A stretch of 64,000 nucleotides of DNA from assembly GCA_029959085.1 (NCBI GenBank), contig JARWIR010000050.1, forward strand, positions 1,488,001-1,552,000. The letters are read 5' to 3'. This stretch comes from Nemophila menziesii. Taxonomy: Eukaryota > Streptophyta > Magnoliopsida > Boraginales > Hydrophyllaceae. Positions 23,846 through 38,665 of this stretch are shown piece by piece. The translations under genes were made by a program, and so were the position numbers. Every line of letters starts with the position of its first letter. The first letter of the stretch is position 1. The notes below the pieces were generated by a model. It ran no database searches. It saw only the letters and a list, made by a program, of their open reading frames with translations, and had not been told where the DNA came from.

Positions 23846-25153
23846 TTCTTCATTACATGCGAGAGTGATTTCACTATATTGTGTGAAACACTAGAGCAAC
23901 TATTAAATTTTCTTGACGCTTGCAATCTCAAGCTAGCTTATGTGTTCCAGTATTTCCAATTTCTTCTACTTTACCAAGTACAAGGAATTTTATTTCCTTA
24001 GACAACTCCTTGTTAGATAATGAGGAGGTTGGAAATGAAGAGATATTACCTACTTCTCCTACCTCCCAATAATGAAGAGATTCAAACTCTACCAATACTT
24101 GAATTGTTAAAGAAGCATAACCTTGTTTTTTGAATGCCATCTTTTGATGATACTCTCCATATTAGTTATGGTTGAAGAATATAACCATTACCGTCTTTCT
24201 AAAGTTGAGCTACTCATACTTCTCCTCTTTTGGGTCATGGGAAGTGTTATACTTGTCCTTTTTGGGGCCAAGAAAAGTGTTATGCTTGTTGCTATTTCCC
24301 AATGTAAAATTCTTCCTGGATAGATAAATGAACATGTAAGGCAACATATCGTATTTTTGTAAAAAAATAATTAAGGGTCTAAATCAAGTTACTCATTGGA
24401 AAACACGGTACCCCTAACTCAAGGGTAGTTCCGCCCCTAATAATTGCCATGGAACTCGAATGGTGGACTCAAAATATTTAACTATAGTTAATTATAACTA
24501 GTGCCAAAAACGTAGAAAAGTATAATCAATTTATGAAGTAAATTTAAGCCTATAAATAATACATCATTATAGGAAGAAATTCCAAGTTAATTTACACTCT
24601 AATAATTTATAACCCAGTAGTGTTGATCAAACAAACATAATAATTAAACTTTTATTTTAAAGAGAAATTACATATTATAACTTTAACTACAAAAAAAGGG
24701 GTTAGTTTCTATATCGTAATTAACATAAACTGACTAATGACCTTGATCAATTTGATTTCAAACAAAAAATCAATTACTAAATAAATTAATATCTTATTCA
24801 CTTATAAATTATCTTTACAAGGATCCATTCAATCTAACATCTAATTGTACTAATATGATAAAATGTTAATAATTAATGAATCATATAAAAGAAACTTCAA
24901 TTATTCTTAAAACCCAAAGACTAAAAATGAAGAGTGAGCACTGCCATAATAAAACTAATGATAAAAATTAAATATTGGGTAGCATATAAATAAAAATATT
25001 AACAAAAAACAACGAAGTAGCAATGTGAATAATATAAATCAAACCTTTTCATATTTTTTTATAAAAAAAATCCTAAAAGGTAAAGACAAAATATTGTAAT
25101 AGAACTACATTATTACACATCATTATTTAAAACATTACAAACAAATTCTCAAC
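21442..25153 (+). repeat. Unit U7 (beta, C-type 3' end, 16-bp slippage deletion)
   Basis: 3712 bp. It resembles U5 and U6 but has the long indel allele TTTCAGCGG. A 16-bp deletion in the pyrimidine patch near 22414 joins two TCTCAT repeats. The TTG-start plus ORF is at 22780-22968, the microsatellite at 23785-23843 and the 70-codon minus ORF at 23928-24140. Confidence 0.95.
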
Positions 25154-28100
25154 TATTTCCTATTATTTTACAAAGAATTTTTTATCTTTAAAAAAAAAGT
25201 TCTGAATACCCCAAATAAAAGTAAATTATCTCTTACAACACCCTTTCAACCCCTTTCTCATCAACTTGATTTTCTTCCTTTTTAATTTTTGCAAGGTCAT
25301 TTTCTTTTTCAGGCATGTCCTTATTAGTGGCTTGTGCAGCCTCGTCGTTTATCTAATTGGCAAAATTGCAAAGTCCTTATATGCCATAAACTGCTCATCC
25401 CTGATCTTTACAAATCCTAATTTTTTTAATCCAAATAGATTTCGCCGTTTCAGCGGAAGGTAACATAAAGTCTCTCCTTCAGATTTGTCGGAACCCGAGT
25501 TTCACCTTTCATGATCTTGGTGTAAACCCGTTTCCTCCTGGCTGAAATATAATGGCCAACGATCAAACATATAAATTATTTCTATTTACTATATGATAGT
25601 CTGGAATTGTGGCAAACATGGGTAAAAAGACAAAGGTGGAGCAAAGAGATTAGAGGAGGACTTAGATTTTTGAGGAGTGAATTTGATTGTCTAAAGTGTA
25701 CTACAAGTGTATAATGTAATGGGTGTATAGTTAAAATCGGCCGAGATTAGGGTTTTATAGCTAAATAACTAAGTTTGAGCAAAAATTAAAGTTAGAGTAA
25801 TAATATTCAGCCCCAAATAAGGTCTTTTATCCAGCCCAGTTAAAACCATATAATGTTAATTGTTTTACAACAGACTGGGCTTTAAATATTTAACATACTG
25901 CTTGGACAGTTCATAATAACAAGAAACAAAATTATAAATGATAAGATTATTTTAGTATTTTTCATGGCTCGATGACTTTATTTATTGTTGGGATGTTATT
26001 TTTGGTGGATTTGTTCGGATTATTTCATCAGTTTTTAAAAGTGAGGTAGTGTTCTTTAACATATAAAGAAAAAGAAACCACAATTATAAAATATACACCT
26101 ATGGTCTTTTTTTCCTCTCAACTCTCATTTCTCTCCCTTCTCATAACATTTATTATATATACACCAAAGCTTTCTTAATGGGATTAATTACACTCACATT
26201 ACGCTTTTGTTCTTTCTCATAGATATGTCTACTTACTTTCTTTGTCATCATATGCTATGTAAACAGTAATTTCACATATTATGAATTAGGTCTAAAAATG
26301 GTAAGCCATGTTATTGGAAACCATAAATTTAGAAATTTAGTAGAGTATTTGTCAGAAAAGTTTTGTGAATAATTGGGATTTATTACATCATGGAGCGTTA
26401 CTATTTTTTAAAGCCTTTTCTTAAATTAGTAGTAAAATGAAGCAAAAATACTGAATTTGGGGCTTGCAAATTTGTACTTATCAACAAAAGTTTCGTGATT
26501 TTGAATTTTGACTACAACAAAAGTATCAATGAACTACATGGCTTCGGGATATTTCTACAAAAATTCGCAAATGGAGAGTCACCAGCGGAGAATTGATTTT
26601 GTTATGAATTTGTTTGAGGAACATAAGTATTCTTCTATCTTTGTATTAATTTTGGGTGCTTTATATCCCTTTTACTACTATCATTACTATGCGTGAGTAA
26701 TGAGTTGATCATACAATTTGTGTGTAGTTAAAAGGCAGTTGCAAAGGCATTTTGTGTAGAAATGTTGCTAGCTTGTTCAAGAAAGGAACCGTGGGAGACA
26801 AAGAAGGAAGAGGGGATTTAATTTATAGTTAGGAATATGATGTCAACATCTTTTATATTTTTTATAGCTACCATTGTATTTGAGAAACAAGAAGAATATG
26901 TGATGTATTTAGATATTAGGTTTTCATATTGCCTTGTGAGTAATAAGTTGGGTGGTTCTCATTATTAAAGAACGCATATTATATTATTGATAGTTTTTCA
27001 TTCTAATGATTAAGTTTAAAGTGATATTTAATTATTTATTTTCTTAATATTTAATATATTTCGATACAAATAACCCAAAATTGCAACCCTTAACAAAATC
27101 TTAGTGTTCATACTAATATTAAAAGAAATCAAAAGCCACCAGTGTTGTTGAAGTTTTGGATCAAAACAAGTGCATTTGAAATTCCCTTATCTGATCCAAA
27201 CAAATTTTCTGAATGTATCCAAAAGGTATATTGAAAATTTTGTTAGCTTTAATTGAATTACATGTTTGGTCCCTTTATTATGTGAACTAGAATTATAGTT
27301 CAGTGTTTATATAATATAGTCTAGCCAAATGTTTCATTTTTTCATATATACTACTATGCAAAATAACCATTATAACTATATGTTTTAAAATTTCAACACA
27401 AGAATTATTATTAATGAAATTTTAAGAAATCTTGTAATTCAAATCAAGAACGGATTCTAAACATATAACAAATAATAGCCAAAAAATAATAGACAAAAAA
27501 CAAAAGAACAAATGTGTGTATATATATATATATATCAATCTTCATTACATGAGAGAGTGATTTCACTATATTGTGTGAAACACTAGAGCAACTATTAAAT
27601 TTTCTTGACGCTTGCAATCTCAAGCTAGCTTATGTGTTCCAGTATTTCCAACTTCTTCTACTTTACCAAGTACAAGGAATTTTATTTCCTTAGACAACTC
27701 CTTGTTAGATAATGAGGAGGTTGGAAATGAAGAGATATTACCTACTTCTCCCACCTCCCAATAATGAAGAGATTCAAACTCTACCAATACTTGAATTGTT
27801 AAAGAAGCATAACCTTGTTTTTTGAATGCCATCTTTTGATGATACTCTCCATATTAGTTATGGTTGAAGAATATAACTATTACCGTCTTTCTAAAGTTGA
27901 GCTACTCATACTTCTCCTCTTTTGGGTCATGGAAAGTGTTATACTTGTCCTTTTTGGGGCCAAGAAAAGTGTTATCCTTGTTGCTATTTCCCAATGTAAA
28001 ATTCTTCCTTGATAGATAAATGAACATGTAAGGCAACATATCGTATTTTTGTAAAAAAAATAATTAAGGATCTAAATCAAGTTACTCATTGGAAAACACG

Positions 28101-28846
28101 GTACCCCTAACTCAAGGGTAGTTCCGCCCCTAATAATTGCCATGGAACTCGAATGGTGGACTCAAAATATTTAACTATAGTTAATTATAACTAGTGCCAA
28201 AAACGTAGAAAAGTATAATCAATTTATGAAGTAAATTTAAGCCTATAAATCATACATCATTATAGGAAGAAATTCCAAGTTAATTTACACTCTAATAATT
28301 TATAACTCAGTAGTGTTGATCAAACAAACATAATAATTAAACTTTTATTTTAAAGAGAAATTACATATTATAACTTTAACTACAAAAAAAGGGGTTAGGT
28401 TCTATATCGTAATTAACATAAACTGACTAATGACCTTGATCAATTTGATTTTAAATAAAAAATCAATTATTAAATAAATTAATATCTTATTCACTTATAA
28501 ATTATCTTTACAAGGATCCATTCAATCTAACATCTAATTGTACTAATATGATAAAATGTTAATAATTAATAAATCATATAAAAGAAACTTCGATTATTCT
28601 TAAAACCCAAAGACTAAAAATGTAGAATGAGCACTGCCATAATAAAACTAATGATAAAAATTAAATATTGGGTAGTATATAAATAAAAATATTAACAAAA
28701 AACAACGAAGTAGCAATGTGAATAATATAAATCAAACCTTATCATATTTTTTTATAAAAAAAATCCTAAAAGGTAAAGACAAAATATTGTAATAGAACTA
28801 CATTATTACACATCAATATTTAAAACATTACAAACAAATTCTCAAC
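25154..28846 (+). repeat. Unit U8 (beta body, T-type 3' end)
   Basis: 3693 bp. The left part matches the U5-U7 group (GGCCG base, beta stops). The microsatellite is short (27513-27535) and everything from there rightward matches the U10-U13 T-type haplotype, so this copy looks recombinant within the unit. The TTG-start plus ORF is at 26508-26696 and the 70-codon minus ORF at 27620-27832. Confidence 0.94.
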
Positions 28847-31800
28847 TATTTCCTATTATTTTACAAAGAATTTTTTATCTTTATAAAAAAAGTTCTGAAT
28901 ACCCCAAATAAAAGTAAATTATCTCTTACAACACCCTTTCAACCCCTTCCTCATCAACTTGATTTTCTTCCTTTTTAATTTTTGCAAGGTCATTTTCTTT
29001 TTCAGGCATATCCTTATTAGTGGCTTGTGCAGCCTCGTCGTTTATCTAATTTGCATAATTGCAAAGTCCTTATACGCCATAAACTGCTCATCCCTGATCT
29101 TTACAAATCCTAATTTTTTAAATCCAAATAGATTTCGCCGTTTCAGCGGAAGGTAACATAAAGTCTCTCCTTCAGATTTGTCGGAACCCGAGTTTCACCT
29201 TTCATCATCTTGGTGTAAACCCGTTTCCTCCTGGCTGAAATATAATGGCCAACGATTAAACATATAAATTATTTCTATTTACTATATGATAGTCTGGAAT
29301 TGTGGCAAACATGGGCAAAAAGACAAGGGTGGAGCAAAGAGATTAGAGGAGGACTTAGATTTTTGAGGAGTGAATCTGAGTGTCTAAAGTGTACTACAAG
29401 TGTATAATGTAATGGGTGTATAGTTAAAATCGGTGGAGATTAGGGTTTTATAGCTAAATAACTAAGTTTGAGCAAAAATTAAAGTTAGAGTAATAATATT
29501 CAGCCCAAAATAAGGTCTTTTATCCAGCCCAGTTAAAACCATATAATGTTAATTGTTTTACAACAGACTGGGCTTTGAATATTTAACATACTGCTTGGAC
29601 AGTTCATAATAACAAGAAACAAAATTATAAATGATAAGATTATTTTAGTATTTTTCATGGCCCGATGACTTTATTTATTGTTGGGATGTTATTTTTGGTG
29701 GATTTGTTCGGATTATTTCATCAGTTTTTAAAAGTGAGGTAGTGTTCTTTAACATATAAAGAAAAAGAAAGCACAATTATAAAATATACACCTATGGTCT
29801 TTTTTTCCTCTCAACTCTCATTTCTCTCCCTTCTCATAACATTTATTATATATACACCAAAGCTTTCTTAATGGGATTAATTACACTCACATTACGCTTT
29901 TCTTCTTTCTCATAGATATGTCTTCTTACTTTCTTTGTCATCATATGCTATGTAAACAGTAATTTAACATATTATGAGTTAGGTCTAAAAATGGTAAGCC
30001 ATGTTATTGGAAAACATAAATTTAGAAATTTAGTAGAGTATTTGTCAGAAAAGTTTTGTGAAAAATTGGGATTTATTACATCATGGAGCGTTACTATTTT
30101 TTAAAGCCTTTTCTTAAATTAGTAGTAAAATGAAGCAAAAATACTGAATTTGGGGCTTGCAAATTTGTACTTATCAACAAAAGTTTCGTGATTTTGAATT
30201 TTGACTACAAAAAAAGTATCAATGAACTACATGGCTTTAGGATATTTCTACAAAAATTCGCAAGTGGAGAGTCACCAGCGTAGAATTGATTTTGTTATGA
30301 ATTTGTTTGAGGAACATAAGTATTCTTCTATCTTTGTATTAATTTTGGGTGCTTTATATCCCTTTTACTACTATCATTACTGTGTGTGAGTAATGAGTTG
30401 ATCATACAATTTGTGTGTAGTTAAAAGGCAGTTGCAAAGGCATTTTATGTAGAAATGTTGCTAGCTTGTCCAAGAAAGGAACCGTGGGAGACAAAGAAGG
30501 AAGAGGGGATTTACTTTATAGTTAGGAATATGATGTCAACATCTTTTATATTTTTTATAGATACCATTGTATTTGAGGAACATGAAGAATATGTGATGTA
30601 TTTAGATATTAGGTTTTCATATTGCCTTGCAAGTAATAAGTTGGGTGGTTCCCATTATTAAAGAACACATATTATATTATTGATAGTTTTTCATTCTAAT
30701 GATTAAGTTTAAAGTGATATTTAATTATTTATTTTCTTAATATTTAATATATTTCGATACAAATAACCCAAAATTGCAACCCTTAACAAAATCTTAGTGT
30801 TCATACTAATATTAAAAGAAATCAAAAGCCACCAGTGTTGTTGAAGTTTTGGATCAAAACAAGTGCATTTGAAATTCCCTTATCTGATCCAAACAAATTT
30901 GCTGAATGTATTCAAAAGGTATATTTTTGTTAGCTTTAATTGAATTACATGTTTGGTCCCTTTATTATGTGAACTAGAATTATAGTTCAGTGTTTATATA
31001 ATATAGTCTAGCCAAATGTTTCATTTTTTCATATATACTACTATGAAAAATAACCATTATAACTATATGTTTTAAAATTTCAACACAAGAATTATTATTA
31101 ATGAAATTTTAAGAAATCTTATAATTCAAATCAAGAACGGATTCTAAACATATAACAAATAATGGCCAAAAAATAATAGACAAAAAACAAAAGAACAAAT
31201 GTGTGTGTATATATATATATATATATCATTCTTCATTACATGAGAGAGTGATTTCACTATATTGTGTGAAACACTAGAGCAACTATTAAATTTTCTTGAC
31301 GCCTGCAATCTCAAGCTAGCATATGTGTTCCAGTATTTCTAATTTCTTCGACTTTACCAAGTACAAGGAATTTTATTTCCTTAGACAACTCCTTGTTAGA
31401 TAATGAGGAGGTTGGAAATGAAGAGATATTAACTACTTCTCCTACCTCCCAATAATGAAGAGATTCAAACTCTACGAATACTTGAATTGTTAAAGAAGCA
31501 TAACCTTGTTTTTTGAATGCCATCTTTTGATGATACTCTCCATATTAGTTATGGTTAAAGAATATAACCATTACCGTCTTTCTAAAGTTGAGCTACTCAT
31601 ACTTCTTCTCTTTTGGGTCATGGGAAGTGTTATACTTGTCCTTTTTGGGGCCAAGAAAAGTGTTATGCTTGTTGCTATTTCCCAATGTAAAATTCTTCCT
31701 GGATAGATAAATGAACATGTAAGGCAACATATCGTATTTTTGTAAAAAAATAATTAAGGGTCTAAATCAAGTTACTCATTGGAAAACACGGTACCCCTAA

Positions 31801-32536
31801 CTCAAGGGTAGTTCCGCCCCTAATAATTGCCATGGAACTCGAATGGTGGACTCAAAATATTTAACTATAGTTAATTATAACTAGTGCCAAAAACGTAGAA
31901 AAGTATAATCAATTTATGAAGTAAATTTAAGCCTATAAATAATACATCATTATAGGAAGAAATTCCAAGTTAATTTACACTCCAATAATTTATAACCCAG
32001 TAGTGTTGATCAAACAAACATAATAATTAAACTTTTATTTTAAAGAGAAATTACATATTATAACTTTAACTACAAAAAAAGGGGTTAGGTTCTATATCGT
32101 AATTAACATAAACTGACTAATGACCTTGATCAATTTGATTTTAAATAAAAAATCAATTATTAAATAAATTAATATCTTATTCACTTGTAAATTATCTTTA
32201 CAAGGATCCATTCAATCTAACATCTAATTGTACTAATATGATAAATTGTTAATAATTAATAAATCATATAAAAGAAACTTCGATTATTCTTAAAACCCAA
32301 AGACTAAAAATATAGAATGAGCACTGCCATAATAAAACTAATGATAAAAATTAAATATTGGGTAGTATATAAATAAAAATATTAACAAAAAACAACGAAG
32401 TAGCAATGTGAATAATATAAATCAAACCTTTTCATATTTTTTTATAAAAAAAATCCTAAAAGGTAAAGACAAAATATTGTAATAGAACTACATTATTACA
32501 CAACATTATTTAAAACATTACAAACAAATTCTCAAC
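28847..32536 (+). repeat. Unit U9 (alpha, mosaic C-to-T 3' end)
   Basis: 3690 bp. Telo-box base GGTGG. The 68-codon plus ORF is intact at 30455-30661 and the TTG-start ORF is at 30201-30389. A 6-bp deletion after the exon-like stretch gives ggtatatttttgttagc near 30918. The microsatellite is at 31200-31226 and the 70-codon minus ORF, with several private changes, at 31311-31523. The 3' region is C-like (aacccagtag near 31995) and then T-like from ttaggttc near 32085. Confidence 0.94.
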
Positions 32537-34896
32537 TATTTCCTATTATTTTACAAAGAATTTTTTATCTTTATAAAAAAAGTTCTGAATACCCCAAATA
32601 AAAGTAAATTATCTCTTACAACACCCTTTCAACCCCTTCCTCATCAACTTGATTTTCTTCCTTTTTAATTTTTGCAAGGTCATTTTCTTTTTCAGGCATA
32701 TCCTTATTAGTGGCTTGTGCAGTCTCGTTCGTTTATCTAATTGGCATAATTGCAAAGTCCTTATACGCCATAAACTGCTCATCCCTGATCTTTACAAATC
32801 CTAATTTTTTTAATCCAAATAGATTTCGCCGTTTCAGCGGAAGGTAACATAAAGTCTCTCCTTCAGATTTGTCGGAACCCGAGTTTCACCTTTCATGATC
32901 TTGGTGTAAACCCGTTTCCTCCTGGCTGAAATATAATGGCCAACGATCAAACATATAAATTATTTCTATTTACTATATGATAGTCTGGAATTGTGGCAAA
33001 CATGGGCAAAAAGACAAGGGTGGAGCAAAGAGATTAGAGGAGGACTTAGATTTTTGAGGAGTGAATCTGAGTGTCTAAAGTGTACTACAAGTGTATAATG
33101 TAATAGGTGTATAGTTAAAATCGGTGGAGATTAGGGTTTTATAGCTAAATAACTAAGTTTGAGCAAAAATTAAAGTTAGAGTAATAATATTCAGCCCAAA
33201 ATAAGGTCTTTTATCCAGCCCAGTTAAAACCATATAATGTTAATTGTTTTACAACAGACTGGGCTTTGAATATTTAACATACTGCTTGGACAGTTCATAA
33301 TAACAAGAAACAAAATTATAAATGATAAGATTATTTTAGTATTTTTCATGGCCCGATGACTTTATTTATTGTTGGGATGTTATTTTTGGTGGATTTGTTC
33401 GGATTATTTCATCAGTTTTTAAAAGTGAGGTAGTGTTCTTTAACATATAAAGAAAAAGAAAGCACAATTATAAAATATACACCTATGGTCTTTTTTTCCT
33501 CTCAACTCTCATTTCTCTCCCTTCTCATAACATTTATTATATATACACCAAAGCTTTCTTAATGGGATTAATTACACTCACATTACGCTTTTCTTCTTTC
33601 TCATAGATATGTCTTCTTACTTTCTTTGTCATCATATGCTATGTAAACAGTAATTTCACATATTATGAGTTAGGTCTAAAAATGGTAAGCCATGTTATTG
33701 GAAACCATAAATTTAGAAATTTAGTAGAGTATTTGTCAGAAAAGTTTTGTGAAAAATTGGGATTTATTACATCATGGAGCGTTACTATTTTTTAAAGCCT
33801 TTTCTTAAATTAGTAGTAAAATGAAGCAAAAATACTGAATTTGGGGCTTGCAAATTTGTACTTATCAACAAAAGTTTCGTGATTTTGAATTTTGACTACA
33901 ACAAAAGTATCAATGAACTACATGGCTTTAGGATATTTCTACAAAAATTCGCAAATGGAGAGTCACCAGCGGAGAATTGATTTTGTTATGAATTTGTTTG
34001 AGGAACACAAGTATTCTTCTATCTTTGTATTAATTTTGGGTGCTTTATATCCCTTTTACTACTATCATTACTGTGTGTGAGTAATGAGTTGATCATACAA
34101 TTTGTGTGTAGTTAAACGGCAGTTGCAAAGGCATTTTATGTAGAAATGTTGCTAGCTTGTCCAAGAAAGGAACCGTGGGAGACAAAGAAGGAAGAGGGGA
34201 TTTACTTTATAGTTAGGAATATGATGTCAACATCTTTTATATTTTTTATAGCTACCATTGTATTTGAGGAACATGAAGAATATGTGATGTATTTAGATAT
34301 TAGGTTTTCATATTGCCTTGCAAGTAATAAGTTGGGTGGTTCTCATTAATAAAGAACACATATTATATTTTTGATAGTTTTTCATGCTAATGATTAAGTT
34401 TAAAGTGATATTTAATTATTTATTTTCTTAATATTTAATATATTTCGATACAAATAACCCAAAATTGCAACCCTTAACAAAATCTTAGTGTTCATACTAA
34501 TATTAAAAGAAATCAAAAGCCACCAGTGTTGTTGAAGTTTTGGATCAAAACAAGTGCATTTGAAATTCCCTTATCTGATCCAAACAAATTTGCTGAATGT
34601 ATTCAAAAGGTATATTGAAAATTTTGTTAGCTTTAATTGAATTACATGTTTGGTCCCTTTATTATGTGAACTAGAATTATAGTTCAGTGTTTATATAATA
34701 TAGTCTAGCCAAATGTTTCATTTTTTCATATATACTACTATGCAAAATAACCATTATAACTATATGTTTTAAAATTTCAACACAAGAATTATTATTAATG
34801 AAATTTTAAGAAATCTTGTAATTCAAATCAAGAACGGATTCTAAACATATAACAAATAATGGCCAAAAAATAATAGACAAAAAACAAAAGAACAAA

Positions 34897-34935
<39 letters not shown>

Positions 34936-36246
34936 CATTCTTCATTACATGAGAGAGTGATTTCACTATATTGTGTGAAACACTAGAGCAACTATTAAAT
35001 TTTCTTGACGCTTGCAATCTCAAGCTAGCTTATGTGTTCCAGTATTTCCAACTTCTTCTACTTTACCAAGTACAAGGAATTTTATTTCCTTAGACAACTC
35101 CTTGTTAGATAATGAGGAGGTTGGAAATGAAGAGATATTACCTACTTCTCCCACCTCCCAATAATGAAGAGATTCAAACTCTACCAATACTTGAACTGTT
35201 AAAGAAGCATAACCTTGTTTTTTGAATGCCATCTTTTGATGATACTCTCCATATTAGTTATGGTTGAAGAATATAACTATTACCGTCTTTCTAAAGTTGA
35301 GCTACTCATACTTCTCCTCTTTTGGGTCATGGAAAGTGTTATACTTGTCCTTTTTGGGGCCAAGAAAAGTGTTATGCTTGTTGCTATTTCCCAATGTAAA
35401 ATTCTTCCTGGATAGATAAATGAACATGTAAGGCAACATATCGTATTTTTGTAAAAAAAATAATTAAGGATCTAAATCAAGTTACTCATTGGAAAACACG
35501 GTACCCCTAACTCAAGGGTAGTTCCGCCCCTAATAATTGCCATGGAACTCGAATGGTGGACTCAAAATATTTAACTATAGTTAATTATAACTAGTGCCAA
35601 AAACGTAGAAAAGTATAATCAATTTATGAAGTAAATTTAAGCCTATAAATCATACATCATTATAGGAAGAAATTCCAAGTTAATTTACACTCTAATAATT
35701 TATAACTCAGTAGTGTTGATCAAACAAACATAATAATTAAACTTTTATTTTAAAGAGAAATTACATATTTTAACTTTAACTACAAAAAAAGGGGTTAGGT
35801 TCTATATCGTAATTAACATAAACTGACTAATGACCTTGATCAATTTGATTTTAAATAAAAAATCAATTATTAAATAAATTAATATCTTATTCACTTATAA
35901 ATTATCTTTACAAGGATCCATTCAATCTAACATCTAATTGTACTAATATGATAAAATGTTAATAATTAATAAATCAGATAAAAGAAACTTCGATTATTCT
36001 TAAAACCCAAAGACTAAAAATGTAGAATGAGCACTGCCATAATAAAACTAATGATAAAAATTAAATATTGGGTAGTATATAAATAAAAATATTAACAAAA
36101 AACAACGAAGTAGCAATGTGAATAATATAAATCAAACCTTATCATATTTTTTTATAAAAAAAATCCTAAAAGGTAAAGACAAAATATTGTAATAGAACTA
36201 CATTATTACACAACATTATTTAAAACATTACAAACAAATTCTCAAC
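32537..36246 (+). repeat. Unit U10 (alpha, T-type 3' end)
   Basis: 3710 bp. An extra T near 32729 (ctcgttcg) lies in the minus-strand acidic ORF. Telo-box base GGTGG. The TTG-start plus ORF is at 33892-34080. The 68-codon ORF ends one codon early at 34146-34349. The microsatellite is at 34897-34935 with extra TG repeats, and the 70-codon minus ORF is at 35020-35232. Confidence 0.95.
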
Positions 36247-38590
36247 TATTTCCTATTATTTTACAAAGAATTTTTTATCTTTATAAAAAAAGTTCTGAAT
36301 ACCCCAAATAAAAGTAAATTATCTCTTACAACACCCTTTCAACCCCTTCCTCATCAACTTGATTTTCTTCCTTTTTAATTTTTGCAATGTCATTTTCTTT
36401 TTCAGGCATATCCTTATTAGTGGCTTGTGCAGCCTCGTCGTTTATCTAATTGGCATAATTGCAAAGTCCTTATACGCCATAAACTGCTCATCCCTGATCT
36501 TTACAAATCCTAATTTTTTTAATCCAAATAGATTTCGCCGAAGGTAACATAAAGTCTCTCCTTCAGATTTGTCTGAACCCGAGTTTCACCTTTCATCATC
36601 TTGGTGTAAACCCGTTTCCTCCTGGCTGAAATATAATGGCCAACGATCAAACATATAAATTATTTCTATTTACTATATGATAGTCTGGAATTGTGGCAAA
36701 CATGGGCAAAAAGACAAGGGTGGAGCAAAGAGATTAGAGGAGGACTTAGATTTTTGAGGAGTGAATCTGAGTGTCTAAAGTGTACTACAAGTGTATAATG
36801 TAATAGGTGTATAGTTAAAATCGGTGGAGATTAGGGTTTTATAGCTAAATAACTAAGTTTGAGCAAAAATTAAAGGTAGAGTAATAATATTCAGCCCAAA
36901 ATAAGGTCTTTTATCCAGCGCAGTTAAAACCATATAATGTTAATTGTTTTACAACAGACTGGGCTTTGAATATTTAACATACTGCTTGGACAGTTCATAA
37001 TAACAAGAAACAAAATTATAAATGATAAGATTATTTTAGTATTTTTCATGGCCCGATGACTTTATTTATTGTTGGGATGTTATTTTTGGTGGATTTGTTC
37101 GGATTATTTCATCAGTTTTTAAAAGTGAGGTAGTGTTCTTTAACATATAAAGAAAAAGAAAGCACAATTATAAAATATACACCTATGGTCTTTTTTTCCT
37201 CTCAACTCTCATTTCTCTCCCTTCTCATAACATTTATTATATATACACCAAAGCTTTCTTAATGGGATTAATTACACTCACATTACGCTTTTCTTCTTTC
37301 TCATAGATATGTCTTCTTACTTTCTTTGTCATCATATGCTATGTAAACAGTAATTTCACATATTATGAGTTAGGTCTAAAAATGGTAAGCCATGTTATTG
37401 GAAACCATAAATTTAGAAATTTAGAAGAGTATTTGTCAGAAAAGTTTTGTGAAAAATTGGGATTTATTACATCATGGAGCGTTACTATTTTTTAAAGCCT
37501 TTTCTTAAATTAGTAGTAAAATGAAGCAAAAATACTGAATTTGGGGCTTGCAAATTTGTACTTATCAACAAAAGTTTCGTGATTTTGAATTTTGACTACA
37601 ACAAAAGTATCAATGAACTACATGGCTTTAGGATATTTCTACAAAAATTCGCAAGTGGAGAGTCACCAGCGTAGAATTGATTTTGTTATGAATTTGTTTG
37701 AGGAACATAAGTATTCTTCTATCTTTGTATTAATTTTGGGTGATTTATATCCCTTTTACTACTATCATTACTGTGTGTGAGTAATGAGTTGATCATACAA
37801 TTTGTGTGTAGTTAAAAGGCAGTTGCAAAGGCATTTTATGTAGAAATGTTGCTAGCTTGTCCAAGAAAGGAACCGTGGGAGACAAAGAAGGAAGAGGGGA
37901 TTTACTTTATAGTTAGGAATATGATGTCAACATCTTTTATATTTTTTATAGCTACCATTGTATTTGAGGAACATGAAGAATATGTGATGTATTTAGATAT
38001 TAGGTTTTCATATTGCCTTGCAAGTAATAAGTTGGGTGGTTCTCATTATTAAAGAACACATATTATATTATTGATAGTTTTTCATTCTAATGATTAAGTT
38101 TAAAGTGATATTTAATTATTTATTTTCTTAATATTTAATATATTTCGATACAAATAACCCAAAATTGCAACCCTTAACAAAATCTTAGTGTTCATACTAA
38201 TATTAAAAGAAATCAAAAGCCACCAGTGTTGTTGAAGTTTTGGATCAAAATAAGTGCATTTGAAATTCCCTTATCTGATCCAAACAAATTTGCTGAATGT
38301 ATTCAAAAGGTATATTTTTGTTAGCTTTAATTGAATTACATGTTTGGTCCCTTTATTATGTGAACTAGAATTATAGTTCAGTGTTTATATAATATAGTCT
38401 AGCCAAATGTTTCATTTTTTCATATATACTACTATGCAAAATAACCATTATAACTATATGTTTTAAAATTTCAACACAAGAATTATTATTAATGAAATTT
38501 TAAGAAATCTTGTAATTCAAATCAAGAACGGATTCTAAACATATAACAAATAATGGCCAAAAAATAATAGACAAAAAACAAAAGAACAAA

Positions 38591-38665
<75 letters not shown>

